Shown here: piece after piece, positions 7,896-15,971 of the stretch
How the letters are laid out: every line of letters begins with the position of its first letter
Numbering within the stretch: the first letter of the stretch is position 1
Source: Erysipelotrichaceae bacterium
GTDB lineage: Bacteria; Bacillota_I; Bacilli_A; Erysipelotrichales; Erysipelotrichaceae
DNA length: 40,183 nt
Reading direction: 5' to 3'
Assembly: GCA_017428765.1 (NCBI GenBank)
Contig: JAFRQF010000014.1
Span: forward strand, 1 to 40,183
Translations under genes and position numbers: made by a program
Notes under the pieces: generated by a model
What the model was told of the DNA's origin: nothing
Database searches by the model: none
What the model saw: only the letters and a program-made list of their open reading frames with translations

Positions 7896-8207
7896 GTGGC
7901 ATCGACGAAAGAGTACCTGAACTTCATCCTTGAACAGTTATCGGATCTTGATGAGATCGGTTTCAGGTCGATGATGGGAGAATACATACTCTATTATCGT
8001 GACAAGGTGATCGGGGGCATTTATGACGACCGCTTTCTTGTGAAGCCCGTTAAGGCGGCAATGGAAATGATGCCGGATGCGCAGATGCAGGCACCTTATG
8101 ACGGCGCAAAGGGGATGCTGGCGGTTGAAAATGTCGAAGACAAGGCATTTCTTAAAAAACTGCTTGAAATGATGTATCCTGAACTCAGCGAGCCGAAGAA
8201 GAGATAG
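7896..8207 (+). CDS. TfoX N-terminal domain protein
   Basis: A 103-residue protein consisting only of a TfoX/Sxy N-terminal domain: the core RSMMGEYILYYRDKVIGGIY and the strand DRFLVKPVKAA are typical. It lacks the C-terminal helix-hairpin-helix domain of the competence regulator, so a direct competence role is not implied; solo domains are common in Firmicutes and uncharacterised. GTG 7896 is the start, with AGGAGG 7885-7890 overlapping the end of the preceding gene. It is probably the last member of the operon that starts with the WYL regulator. Confidence 0.8.
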   Translation: MASTKEYLNFILEQLSDLDEIGFRSMMGEYILYYRDKVIGGIYDDRFLVKPVKAAMEMMPDAQMQAPYDGAKGMLAVENVEDKAFLKKLLEMMYPELSEPKKR

Positions 8208-8259
8208 GCTTAAGATACAAGATATACGTAATGACAAATACGAAAGAGGAGATGTGAAC

Positions 8260-8772
8260 ATGAAGATCCTGGTATTGAACGGCAGTCCGCGACCAAACGG
8301 TGAGACGGCCAAAATGGTAAACGTTTTTGAAAAGGAAGCGCAGGAACACGGACATCAGGTGGATGTCATCAATGTCTGCAATATGAACATCCGGGGCTGT
8401 CTTGCCTGTGAGTATTGCCATGGAAAAGGAAACGGGCAGTGTGTGCAGAAAGACGACATGCAGAAGATCTATGCGAAACTGAGCGAAGCGGGAATGCTGG
8501 TACTTGCCGCACCGATCTATTATCACGGGATATCCGGGCAGTTAAAATGTGTGATCGACCGCTTCTATGCAGCCCTGTATCCGAAAGCACCGGAGACGCT
8601 GAAGAAGGTCGCCATGTTCCTCAGCTCCGGAGATCCCGATATGTATACCGGCGCTGAGTTTTCGTATGACGGAGATTTCCTGGGCTATCTGAAACTGGAA
8701 GGAATGGGCATCTTTACCAATCATGACGAGGATGTCATGAACAAGATCAAAGAGATGGTCTCCTTGCTTTGA
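8260..8772 (+). CDS. NAD(P)H-dependent flavin oxidoreductase (flavodoxin-fold)
   Basis: A 170-residue protein beginning MKILVLNGSPRPNGETAKMV, the FMN phosphate loop, then a Cys-rich CLACEYCHGKGNGQC segment and the loop APIYYHGISGQLKCVIDRFY. It belongs to the same family as the gene at 852 but is clearly diverged. The start is ATG 8260 with AGAGGAG at 8245-8251; an upstream in-frame GTG at 8254 is less well placed. It lies about 50 bases after the TfoX gene and is followed by a strong terminator, so it may be the last gene of the WYL operon or a separate unit. Confidence 0.85.
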   Translation: MKILVLNGSPRPNGETAKMVNVFEKEAQEHGHQVDVINVCNMNIRGCLACEYCHGKGNGQCVQKDDMQKIYAKLSEAGMLVLAAPIYYHGISGQLKCVIDRFYAALYPKAPETLKKVAMFLSSGDPDMYTGAEFSYDGDFLGYLKLEGMGIFTNHDEDVMNKIKEMVSLL

Positions 8773-8816
8773 CAGACGGATAAGAGTCCTTTATAAAAGA
8801 CGGATGATGATAAAGA

Positions 8817-8850
8817 CCTTTGAACTGCAATGATGGCTCAAAGGTTTTTT
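8817..8850 (+). terminator. Rho-independent terminator
   Basis: CCTTTGA (8817-8823) pairs with TCAAAGG (8838-8844), followed by six T residues. It ends the flavin reductase transcript. Confidence 0.8.
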
Positions 8851-9047
8851 CGTTTGGATTTTTTATCGGAAGTATTCTTTGGTCCGTCACGCTTTCAAAG
8901 TAAGATGCCGGTCCTTGTCTTTAGGATCCTTCGATCCATAGTTCTTTTTTCCGCACATTTCCTGTGATCTGTTCGCTAACGTACAGAAATGCAGAAGTGA
9001 TCATGGCATCTGTCTGTTTTGAAGTATATATTATAGACAGTAAGATA

Positions 9048-9950
9048 ATGAACACTATGTTTGAAAATAACGGAGAGAGGAAACAAAAGATCAAATCGAT
9101 CCTGCATGCCATACTGGCTGCTGTCCTGTATTCGCTGATGACGCCGATCGCCAAGCTGATGCAGACAGATGTAGGTCCTATGGCGGAAGCCGGGCTTCTG
9201 TATCTGGGTGCCGGGATCGGCATGTCACTCATCTATATCATCCAGCAGAAAAACGGTGTGAAGGTCTCAAGGCCTTCCGTTTCAAAAGAAGATCTGAAAT
9301 ACATACTGGCGATGATACTGCTGGATATGCTTGCGCCGATCTTTCTGCTGATCGGTCTGTCTTCCTCAAATCCGGAAAGCGTATCGCTGCTCAACAATTT
9401 TGAGATCGTCGCAACGGCTCTGATCGCCGTGTTCCTGTTTCACGAGAAGGCGAAAAGAAAGCTGATCGTTTCGATCTCTTTGATCACATTGTCGTGCATG
9501 CTGCTGTCGCTGGATTCGGAAAATGCCCTTCGCTTTTCTTCCGGATCGCTGTTCGTCCTTCTTGCGTGCGTCTGCTGGGGTTTTGAAAACAACTGCACCA
9601 GTTCTCTTTCGGATAAGGATACCCGTCAGATCGTGATGATCAAGGGACTGGGATCGGGGTGCGCATCGCTTCTTCTGTCATTGTTTCTTCACGAATCGTT
9701 TGGTTTGATCACAAGCTGCATCACAGTCATGATCCTGGGTTTTCTTTCCATCGGCATGAGCGTCTATTTCTATGTCATCGCTCAAAGCAGGATCGGAGCT
9801 GCCAGGACGAGTGCCTACTATGCCGTATCCCCGTTCATCGGTGCATTCCTGTCGTTGCTGATCTTTCATCAGATGCCGGGAAAACTGTTCTGGATCGCTT
9901 TATCGATCATGGCGATCGGGGTCTATATCGATGTGAAAGATCAGGACTGA
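9048..9950 (+). CDS. EamA/DMT family transporter
   Basis: A membrane protein of about 300 residues with ten predicted hydrophobic helices in two five-helix halves, the drug/metabolite transporter layout. EamA features include AILAAVLYSLMTPIAKLM in helix 1, LDMLAPIFLLIGLSSSNPES and LLNNFEIVATALIAVFLFHE in the first half, and a duplicated C-terminal half ending ARTSAYYAVSPFIGAFLSLL. Substrate unknown. The start is uncertain: ATG 9048 or 9057 both lack a strong Shine-Dalgarno, and a TATTAT-like -10 sequence lies only about 15 bases upstream, suggesting a very short leader. The much longer upstream frame is not credible. A strong terminator follows. Confidence 0.8.
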   Translation: MNTMFENNGERKQKIKSILHAILAAVLYSLMTPIAKLMQTDVGPMAEAGLLYLGAGIGMSLIYIIQQKNGVKVSRPSVSKEDLKYILAMILLDMLAPIFLLIGLSSSNPESVSLLNNFEIVATALIAVFLFHEKAKRKLIVSISLITLSCMLLSLDSENALRFSSGSLFVLLACVCWGFENNCTSSLSDKDTRQIVMIKGLGSGCASLLLSLFLHESFGLITSCITVMILGFLSIGMSVYFYVIAQSRIGAARTSAYYAVSPFIGAFLSLLIFHQMPGKLFWIALSIMAIGVYIDVKDQD

Positions 9951-9967
9951 TCATAAAAATATTTCAG

Positions 9968-9996
9968 AGAAACGGATGTTGTCCGTTTCTTTTTCT
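9968..9996 (+). terminator. Rho-independent terminator after the EamA gene
   Basis: AGAAACGGA (9968-9976) pairs with TCCGTTTCT (9982-9990) around a 5-base loop, followed by a T-tract. Confidence 0.8.
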
Positions 9997-9999
9997 CAC

Positions 10000-10028
10000 T
10001 TGTTATCGGAAGATATCTTCACTATAAT
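10000..10028 (+). promoter_or_regulatory. Sigma-A-type promoter of the MFS relic
   Basis: TTGTTA (10000-10005), a 17-base spacer, then a perfect TATAAT (10023-10028). It lies 31 bases before the ATG of the broken transporter, so the relic could still be transcribed. Confidence 0.65.
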
Positions 10029-10059
10029 TAGCACATAGAAATAACAAGAAAGAAGATAA

Positions 10060-10462
10060 ATGACACAGACTTTGATAAAGAAAAAGGATAATGGTCCTGT
10101 AGTTTGCTTTTCGCTCGTGCAGGCCGGCTTCTGGATGAGCTTTTGCATCAGCGTGAGTTTTGCTTCGATCTACCTGCAGTCGATCGGCTGTTCCAACTCG
10201 CTGTTAGGTATCATACTGGCGCTGGGCAATCTGTCGGGTGCGATCCTGGCGCTTGCGCTGGCCGACTGGATCGACCGGGATGCAAAGATCAGCACAAAGC
10301 ATCGCCTTTACGACGACGACCTTTGGAGGTATGCTGGCAAGCCTGATCGGCGGACTTTTCTATGACCATCTTTCCGTTGTTACGACTTTATGTATCGCAC
10401 TTGCCATCGGGATCATCGGTGCCTTCATCATGATCCTGGGGATAAGAAACAAAGAAAGATAG
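10060..10462 (+). pseudogene. MFS transporter collapsed by an internal deletion
   Basis: The first frame (from ATG 10060) encodes about 80 residues of a major facilitator N-terminus, two helices and the cytoplasmic loop ALADWIDRDAKIS. The second frame, readable up to TAG 10460-10462, encodes about 55 residues of an MFS C-terminus (SIAFTTTTFGGMLASLIGG, then two helices and the tail GIRNKER). A normal MFS protein has about 400 residues, so roughly helices 3-10 are missing, and the two ends join out of frame around 10275-10300. Promoter and ends are intact, so the deletion looks recent. Substrate class cannot be told. Confidence 0.85.
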
Positions 10463-10506
10463 ACTGATCAGAAGCGGTCAGATATGATTTAAGAAGGAGG
10501 AAGCGC

Positions 10507-11013
10507 ATGGATATCTATGAGAAGATCCTGGAAGAGATCGAAGAGAGAAGATATGTCATCCATCACGGAGATGAAAAAGAATTTGAATATCTGAAAAAAG
10601 ACGGATATGCGATCGAAGTGGTCAATGAGACGGGAAACGAAGAGGATTCCCTTTTCATCGAATATTTCGAAGGAAAGTACGCCTTGTTTTTTGCGGGGAC
10701 CTTTGAGACCTACATCCCGGAATATGAGGAAGACGTCTATGTCTTGCTGAAAGATATCTCGGATATCCTCAACAGCCGCAAGTGTGCCGTCTCTTTGTTT
10801 TACAATACCGACGATTTCCCCAAATGCATGGCCTCCGGTTTCATGAAAGCCAAGGACGTCAAAGGCAAAAGTATCGATGATGTCTTCCGCTATGTCTTCA
10901 TGTCCAAGACACTGAAAGACAAGATCGACATCAACGGCGGAAGAGCGGACTACCGCTTCTTCGATACATCGAAAAACGAATCGATACTCATCGATAAGAA
11001 AAACAGAAACTGA
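10507..11013 (+). CDS. Hypothetical acidic protein
   Basis: A 168-residue, strongly acidic soluble protein with no recognised domain. It is rich in Glu, Asp and Tyr in the first half (KILEEIEERRYVIHHGDEKE; YIPEYEEDVYVLLKDI) and ends in a Lys/Asp-rich tail. No signal peptide or membrane segment. AAGGAGGA is well placed upstream. Its TGA shares a base with the ATG of the GrpB-HD gene (TGATG), so the two are translationally coupled and probably functionally linked. Confidence 0.7.
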   Translation: MDIYEKILEEIEERRYVIHHGDEKEFEYLKKDGYAIEVVNETGNEEDSLFIEYFEGKYALFFAGTFETYIPEYEEDVYVLLKDISDILNSRKCAVSLFYNTDDFPKCMASGFMKAKDVKGKSIDDVFRYVFMSKTLKDKIDINGGRADYRFFDTSKNESILIDKKNRN

Positions 11014-12125
11014 TGATCAAAGGACTCAAACGGGGCACCGTCATACTGGAGGACCACCAGAAGGAATGGGAAGACGATGCGAAAGATACTGCCGCTTTAT
11101 TGAAAAGGGTCCTTGGCGATAAGATACTTGGCATCGAACATGTCGGTTCGACCGCCATCCCTTGTTTGAAGGCCAAGCCGATCATCGACATCCTGGTCGG
11201 TGTGAAGAAGTATGAAGACATCCTTGAAAAAGAAAACGAATTGAAAGAAAACGGCATCTTCTTAAGAGAAAGCAGAATTGAAGATGAACTTCTTCTGGTG
11301 ATGGGCGATCTTGAAAAGGACACCAGGACCCATCACATCCATGCCGTGCTTTACGGATCGAAGAAGTGGGAAGACTATCTGATCTTCAAAGACTTTCTTG
11401 AAAAGGATGAAGAAGGAAAAAGAAGATATGAGAAGCTCAAAGAAGAGCTTTGTCAAAGGTATCCGAAAGACCGTGCGTCTTATACGGCGGGCAAGGAAGG
11501 ATTCATTCGGGAAGCGATCGAAAAAAGGAGAAAAGACATGGATGAGCGTTTAAGAAAGCAGCTGGCATTTGCCCTGGAGATCGACAAGGAGAAAAACATC
11601 TTCCGTCAGACCCATCTTTCCGGAAACGGCAGGAATGAGAACGATGCCGAACATGCCTGGCATATGGCGATCATGGCGTATCTGCTGAGGGAATATGCCA
11701 ATGAGAAGGTCGATATCGCAAAGGTGATGCTGATGTGTCTGATCCATGACATCGTCGAGATCGATGCCGGGGACACCTACGCCTATGATGCGGAAGGTCT
11801 GAAAACGCAGAAGGAAAGGGAAGACAAGGCAAAGGAGAGGATCTTTTCTCTCTTGCCTGAGGATCAGAAGAAAGAGCTCATCGCTTTATTCGATGAATTT
11901 GAAGACTATGAGACGATGGAATCCAAATTCGCCCACTCGATGGACAACCTGCAGCCTCTGCTGCTGAATGATTCCAATGAGGGCGGGGACTGGAAGGAAC
12001 ATGATGTTTCCGCAACGACCGTTTATGGCAGACAGAACAAGACGGCGCTCGGTTCAAGGAAACTGTTTGAAGTGACCGATCAGATCTTACAGAAACATAT
12101 CGAAAAAGGAAATCTGAAGAAATGA
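11013..12125 (+). CDS. GrpB (UPF0157) - HD hydrolase fusion
   Basis: A 370-residue fusion. Residues 1-175 are a complete GrpB/UPF0157 domain of the nucleotidyltransferase fold (HVGSTAIPCLKAKPIIDILV around 43-62, HHIHAVLYGS around 107-116). Residues about 183-365 are an HD-domain phosphohydrolase like YfbR 5'-nucleotidases (Glu213-His214 in DAEHAWH; His245-Asp246 in LIHDIVEID). At the join, GGAG (11527-11530) lies 7 bases before an in-frame ATG (11538, Met176), an ideal internal start that would yield the HD enzyme alone. The fusion may have arisen by loss of the grpB stop; both long and short products are possible. Start 11013 overlaps the upstream stop. Confidence 0.85.
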   Translation: MIKGLKRGTVILEDHQKEWEDDAKDTAALLKRVLGDKILGIEHVGSTAIPCLKAKPIIDILVGVKKYEDILEKENELKENGIFLRESRIEDELLLVMGDLEKDTRTHHIHAVLYGSKKWEDYLIFKDFLEKDEEGKRRYEKLKEELCQRYPKDRASYTAGKEGFIREAIEKRRKDMDERLRKQLAFALEIDKEKNIFRQTHLSGNGRNENDAEHAWHMAIMAYLLREYANEKVDIAKVMLMCLIHDIVEIDAGDTYAYDAEGLKTQKEREDKAKERIFSLLPEDQKKELIALFDEFEDYETMESKFAHSMDNLQPLLLNDSNEGGDWKEHDVSATTVYGRQNKTALGSRKLFEVTDQILQKHIEKGNLKK

Positions 12126-12154
12126 AAATGATGCCTGCGGGCATCATTTGTTTT
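12126..12154. terminator. Bidirectional terminator between convergent genes
   Basis: AAATGATGCC (12126-12135) pairs perfectly with GGCATCATTT (12140-12149), followed by GTTTTC on the plus side and T-rich sequence on the minus side. The TGA stop of the minus-strand gene (12144-12146) is embedded in the right arm. Confidence 0.8.
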
Positions 12155-13628
12155 CTGAAAGGACGGGATGGCCGATGAGGTCGGACACCTGCATGAACAG
12201 ACGGTTCTTGTATTCCCTTCTTTCCTTGATACCGTCCATCATGCCTCTGTTGTAGATGGCGGAGAGTTTGTCGACTTCAACGTCGAATCTTTCATGTAAC
12301 ATGTAGAAGATGTCCAGAGGCATACTCATATCGATGAGGTCCATCTTTTCGCCATTGTATCTTCCAAGACCATAGATCTCGATGTTGATCTCGATCTCGG
12401 AGATATCGCCAAGGGAATCGATGAAGGCTCTGCTTCTGGCTTTGGATACACGGTTGTATAAGAGACGGATCAGATTTGTGATCGCAAAGGCGAAGACGAA
12501 GACCATCGGAAGCGAGAAGGTCCCCGGGATCCAGTCGGTAAATTTATAGAAGTCACGCCAGCCGCCAAGCTCATCGCCAAGCAGGATGGCATTGTAGAGA
12601 TAGAACAAAGAATAGATGAAGAACGGCGCCATGCCGATCAGAGAATCGGAAACTTCCAGTGTGCGGTCGATCTCGACCGAGAACAGCAGAAGCAGCGAGA
12701 AGATCGGACACACCACATGCATCCAGAAGTTCGGACCGCCGAAGGCGACCTCCGGACCGGAGGAGATGCAGATGAAGGTGCAGGCAAAGACCATGGTCAC
12801 GCTCGTACAGCAGGCTCCCGCATATTGGAACAATGTGACCCATTTCGGAAGTACGAAACGCTTCTTGCGTATGCCTTCGATGGCGTAGGGGATCATGAAG
12901 GCGGCACCTAAGGAAGATAAGAGAGCTGAGTTGACTGTGAAGTAATTTAAGAAACCGTAGGATGCGTCATCCTGACGGAAGATATACTGCTCGATAAGAC
13001 CTTGCGAGATCGCCCGGAAATTGAGGTAGACCACTAAGACGCCGGCGATCAGAGCGACGACGCTTCGTCTGCGGTAGAGGGTGATCATATAGCTGCGTTT
13101 TGCCTTCTGGGTACCGCTGAGTTTCGGTTTGCGCAAAGAGATCTTCGTATCGCTTACGCAAGGGCCAAGATAGGTGTTTGACTGTTTCCCGATGATGAAG
13201 AAGAAGACTGCTTCCATGAAGATGAGGCCATACGTCATGTAGGTATCGCAGCCAAAGCTTCTGGCAAATTTGAGCTTCATGAAGAAGTGATAGGCATAGG
13301 CTGTAATGAAGCTCAATACGGCGAAGACACCGCGCAGTGCATCTTCCATGATCCTTCCTTTCGTGAAGCCGAGGAATGCCGATAATATGGCAAAGATCAG
13401 ATAGACATAGGCATGCTTTCTTTCCCAGCTGAGCTCATAGACTTCGCAGATGTTATACAGAGGAATGAAGGCTTTGTAAGGCTTTCTTCCAGCTTTTTTG
13501 AAGATCAGGTAAAGACCGTAAAGTTCCATGCCCAAAAGGATGACAGAAAAGATGATGATCGGGGCTGCCAGTTCTCGGGGATAGACGATCATCTTGATGA
13601 TCGTATAAAACAGAAATATCAGGTCCAT
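12144..13628 (-). CDS. Polytopic membrane protein, DUF5684-like N-terminus and Pr6Pr/AIG1-like C-terminus
   Basis: About 494 residues from the preferred start MDLIFLFYTI. The N-terminal third has three or four hydrophobic helices and the FKKAGRKPYKAFIPLYNI signature seen in DUF5684-type membrane proteins. After a basic cytoplasmic linker (about residues 165-190) come six more helices with NYFTVNSALLSSLGAAFMIP and FWMHVVCPIFSLLLLFSVE, resembling the Pr6Pr/AIG1 six-helix family. The last about 100 residues are hydrophilic (DGIKERREYKNRL). No reaction can be assigned. The start at 13628 is preferred over the longer frame because upstream residues include a membrane-unlike Cys/Pro-rich stretch; the ribosome site is weak. 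It is divergent from the STAS operon. Confidence 0.65.
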   Translation of the reverse strand: MDLIFLFYTIIKMIVYPRELAAPIIIFSVILLGMELYGLYLIFKKAGRKPYKAFIPLYNICEVYELSWERKHAYVYLIFAILSAFLGFTKGRIMEDALRGVFAVLSFITAYAYHFFMKLKFARSFGCDTYMTYGLIFMEAVFFFIIGKQSNTYLGPCVSDTKISLRKPKLSGTQKAKRSYMITLYRRRSVVALIAGVLVVYLNFRAISQGLIEQYIFRQDDASYGFLNYFTVNSALLSSLGAAFMIPYAIEGIRKKRFVLPKWVTLFQYAGACCTSVTMVFACTFICISSGPEVAFGGPNFWMHVVCPIFSLLLLFSVEIDRTLEVSDSLIGMAPFFIYSLFYLYNAILLGDELGGWRDFYKFTDWIPGTFSLPMVFVFAFAITNLIRLLYNRVSKARSRAFIDSLGDISEIEINIEIYGLGRYNGEKMDLIDMSMPLDIFYMLHERFDVEVDKLSAIYNRGMMDGIKERREYKNRLFMQVSDLIGHPVLSENK

Positions 13629-13700
13629 ATAAGGTTCCAACTCAATCTTAGCACAGAAAGGCGGAGTGAAATACATAGGAAAACATACTTGAAAGAGTGG

Positions 13701-13736
13701 TTGGCAACTGTATGGCAAAATACTCTATAATAGAGA
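13701..13736 (+). promoter_or_regulatory. Promoter of the STAS/RsbW-like pair
   Basis: TTGGCA (13701-13706) and TATAAT (13726-13731) with a longer-than-usual 19-base spacer. The -10 lies in the middle of a short palindrome CTCTAT-A-ATAGAG (13724-13736), which could be an operator or chance. Confidence 0.5.
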
Positions 13737-13775
13737 TAGATTTGCAATCCAACATGTAACAAGGAGGATCACATC

Positions 13776-14078
13776 ATGGAAATCAATAAGATCTTAAACG
13801 ATAAAACCTGCACGATCGAACTGACGGGACGTCTGGATACCCTGACTTCTCCGCAGCTGGAAGAAGCTCTCAAGGAAGTCCCGGCAGATGTCGAAAAGCT
13901 CGTGCTCGATCTGAAAACATTGGAGTATGTCTCTTCTGCCGGCCTTCGTGTATTCCTGAATGCACAGAAAAGCATGATGAACAAGGGTGAGATGATCCTT
14001 CGCAATGTCAACGATGAGATCATGGAAGTCCTTTCCATGACCGGTTTCACACAGATACTGACGATCGAAAAAGACTGA
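13776..14078 (+). CDS. STAS-domain anti-sigma factor antagonist (SpoIIAA/RsbV type)
   Basis: A 100-residue single STAS domain. In SpoIIAA/RsbV proteins the unphosphorylated antagonist binds the kinase/anti-sigma factor and frees its target; phosphorylation of a Ser switches it off. Here the phosphoacceptor loop is YVSSAGLR, and Ser54 aligns with Ser58 of SpoIIAA. Strands TIELTGRLDT and EKLVLDLKTLEYV are typical. AAGGAGG lies upstream. The RsbW-like kinase follows after 3 bases. No sigma factor gene is adjacent, so the final target is unknown. Confidence 0.88.
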   Translation: MEINKILNDKTCTIELTGRLDTLTSPQLEEALKEVPADVEKLVLDLKTLEYVSSAGLRVFLNAQKSMMNKGEMILRNVNDEIMEVLSMTGFTQILTIEKD

Positions 14079-14081
14079 ATC

Positions 14082-14537
14082 ATGACACAGGCAATGGAAA
14101 ACAGAATTACCGATCCAGAAAAAGCCTGTTTGATTGAAAGAGAGTTTGAGGCAGATGATACGTGCCTTCCGGAAGTCCTGGCGTTTCTTGAGGAAGAACT
14201 GGAAAGACACGATGCCGGGCCCAAACAGATGATGGCTTTATCTCTGGCGCTGGAAGAAGCGTTCGTCAATGTGGCGCACTACGCCTATGAAAACATGCCG
14301 CAGGGAAAAGCCTGGGTCTCTCTGTCCTTTGAAGGTGACCAGGTCTTTATCACGCTGAAGGACCAGGGTATGGAATTCGATCCTTTGGCCAATAAGGATC
14401 CGGATATCACCGCTTCGGCAGAAGACAGGCAGATCGGGGGTCTGGGCATCTTCATGATCAAGAAGTCCACAGATTCCTGTTCTTATAAACGGGAGAACGG
14501 TTATAACATTCTGACGATGACTAAGACGATCCGCTGA
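14082..14537 (+). CDS. RsbW-like ATP-binding serine kinase / anti-sigma factor
   Basis: A 151-residue GHKL-ATPase-fold protein (HATPase_c_2 group). The N-box is EEAFVNVAHYAY, the G1 box LKDQGMEFDP and the G2 box GGLGIFMIKKSTD, all intact, so ATP binding and Ser kinase activity on the neighbouring STAS protein are expected. It starts 3 bases after the STAS gene without its own strong ribosome site, consistent with coupled translation and stoichiometric expression. Its TGA lies in the loop of the following terminator. The cognate phosphatase may be the SpoIIE-type gene at 37484 (inference). Confidence 0.88.
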   Translation: MTQAMENRITDPEKACLIEREFEADDTCLPEVLAFLEEELERHDAGPKQMMALSLALEEAFVNVAHYAYENMPQGKAWVSLSFEGDQVFITLKDQGMEFDPLANKDPDITASAEDRQIGGLGIFMIKKSTDSCSYKRENGYNILTMTKTIR

Positions 14538-14549
14538 GGATCGTTTTTT
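14526..14549 (+). terminator. Rho-independent terminator after the RsbW-like gene
   Basis: ACGATCC (14526-14532) pairs with GGATCGT (14538-14544), followed by T residues. The stop codon (14535-14537) forms most of the 5-base loop. Confidence 0.8.
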
Positions 14550-14672
14550 CTTAGATCCGTCAAAACGGGTATCAGGCTTTGTGCCTTTTGCTGCCGCATC
14601 TGATTTTTTTGAAGGCCGGTTGAGTTTGCCTTCAGGTGTCAGAAAAATCTTATAAAATAAAAGTAAAGAGAT

Positions 14673-15971
14673 ATGACATATCTGCAGTTCATGCTGAATG
14701 TCGCGATCGACTGTTTCGGAGCTGCGGTCTCCCTGGTCGGTCTGCTGGCATCGATCATCGCTTCCCGTATCAATTCGCTGGTGAAGAGATATTTCATTAT
14801 CCTTTTCGTATGCCATCTGGTCTACATCCTTTCCAATCTGACGGCACTGATCTTCCGCGGTTCGCAATACCGCGCGATCGTCTATATCGGAAACTTCGGA
14901 GAATTCTTATGTTCCGCTTTGATGGCCTATTTCGTATCCAACTACATGGTCGATATCACGCTCAAGGATGAAGACAAGATCCGGAAATACAAAAATATCT
15001 TCAATATTTTATTAGCGATACATGTGATCACCTTGCTTATATCGCAGTTCACGGGACTCTATTACCGGATCGATGAAAACAACATCTATCATCGAAGCCG
15101 TCTCTTCCCTTTGTCCTTCGTATGGTCGGGTATCATGCTGCTGATGGATATGAAAGTGATATTGGACAATACGGGTTCTCTGTCCAAGAAACAGATCGTC
15201 GGTTTCTGGGCCTATCTGATCTCACCGTTCATCGGCATCATCATTCAGGCCTTCGTTTACGGTCTGGATTTCCTGGTCGCTTCCACGGTCCTGGCAGGTC
15301 TTTTCATGTTCATCCTGGTGGCTCTGGATCAGACGGAGCGCAACGTACAGGCATCCATCGAAAACGAGAACATCAAGGCTTCCCTCTTACTGGGACAGAT
15401 CTCGCCGCACTTCATATTCAATTCACTGATGACCATACAGGATCTCTGCTATACCGATTCGACGCTGGCAGCGGACAGTATCGGTGATTTTGCGGTCTAT
15501 CTGCGTCACAACATGGAAGATCTGACGATCAACGAGATGATCCCGTTTGAAAAGGAACTGGGATTCATCAAGGAATATGTGAGGATGGAAAAACTCGATC
15601 CCGATCGGGATTTCGATATGGAGTACGAACTCGAGATCAAGGAGTTCGTCATGCCGACGCTGACACTGCAGCCGGTAGTGGAGAATGCCATCAACTACGG
15701 AGCACTTACCTGCAAGAAGCAGAAAGGTAAAGTGATACTCAAGACAAGACGGGAGAACGACCAGGTCGTGATCACCGTCTGGAACAACTTTGAAGGAAAG
15801 CGTTCGGTGACGGAAGGACAGAAGAAACACCGCAGTATCGCTACGGAAAACATACGGTCGCGTCTCAAGTATTTCTGTGAGGGGACCTATGAGATCGATA
15901 TCCGCGAGACGGATGCGATCGCAACGATACGCTTGCCTATGAACAAAGTGATGGGAGGGCTTGTTTCATGA
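14673..15971 (+). CDS. LytS/YehU-type sensor histidine kinase
   Basis: A 432-residue membrane sensor. The N-terminal about 220 residues contain six or seven hydrophobic helices with short loops. The cytoplasmic part has the His_kinase H-box QISPHFIFNSL with phosphoacceptor His246, the N-box LTLQPVVENAINYG with Asn338, and a C-terminal HRSIATENIRSRL where canonical members have a Gly-rich GxGIGLxN box; the weak G2 motif is unusual and may alter ATP handling. Its 3' end overlaps the response regulator gene by 4 bases (ATGA). There is no Pfam-style 5TM-LYT signature; the sensed signal is unknown. Confidence 0.85.
   Translation: MTYLQFMLNVAIDCFGAAVSLVGLLASIIASRINSLVKRYFIILFVCHLVYILSNLTALIFRGSQYRAIVYIGNFGEFLCSALMAYFVSNYMVDITLKDEDKIRKYKNIFNILLAIHVITLLISQFTGLYYRIDENNIYHRSRLFPLSFVWSGIMLLMDMKVILDNTGSLSKKQIVGFWAYLISPFIGIIIQAFVYGLDFLVASTVLAGLFMFILVALDQTERNVQASIENENIKASLLLGQISPHFIFNSLMTIQDLCYTDSTLAADSIGDFAVYLRHNMEDLTINEMIPFEKELGFIKEYVRMEKLDPDRDFDMEYELEIKEFVMPTLTLQPVVENAINYGALTCKKQKGKVILKTRRENDQVVITVWNNFEGKRSVTEGQKKHRSIATENIRSRLKYFCEGTYEIDIRETDAIATIRLPMNKVMGGLVS

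Noticed and set aside
8851..9047. Possible riboswitch or small gene between the flavin reductase terminator and the EamA gene
   Set aside because: No conserved aptamer motif or terminator/antiterminator pair was seen; short minus-strand peptides (for example ending at the TGA near 8893) have no support.
13724..13736. CTCTAT-A-ATAGAG palindrome as a specific operator
   Set aside because: It coincides with the TATAAT box, where short AT-rich symmetry arises easily; no second copy was noticed, so it is only mentioned with the promoter.
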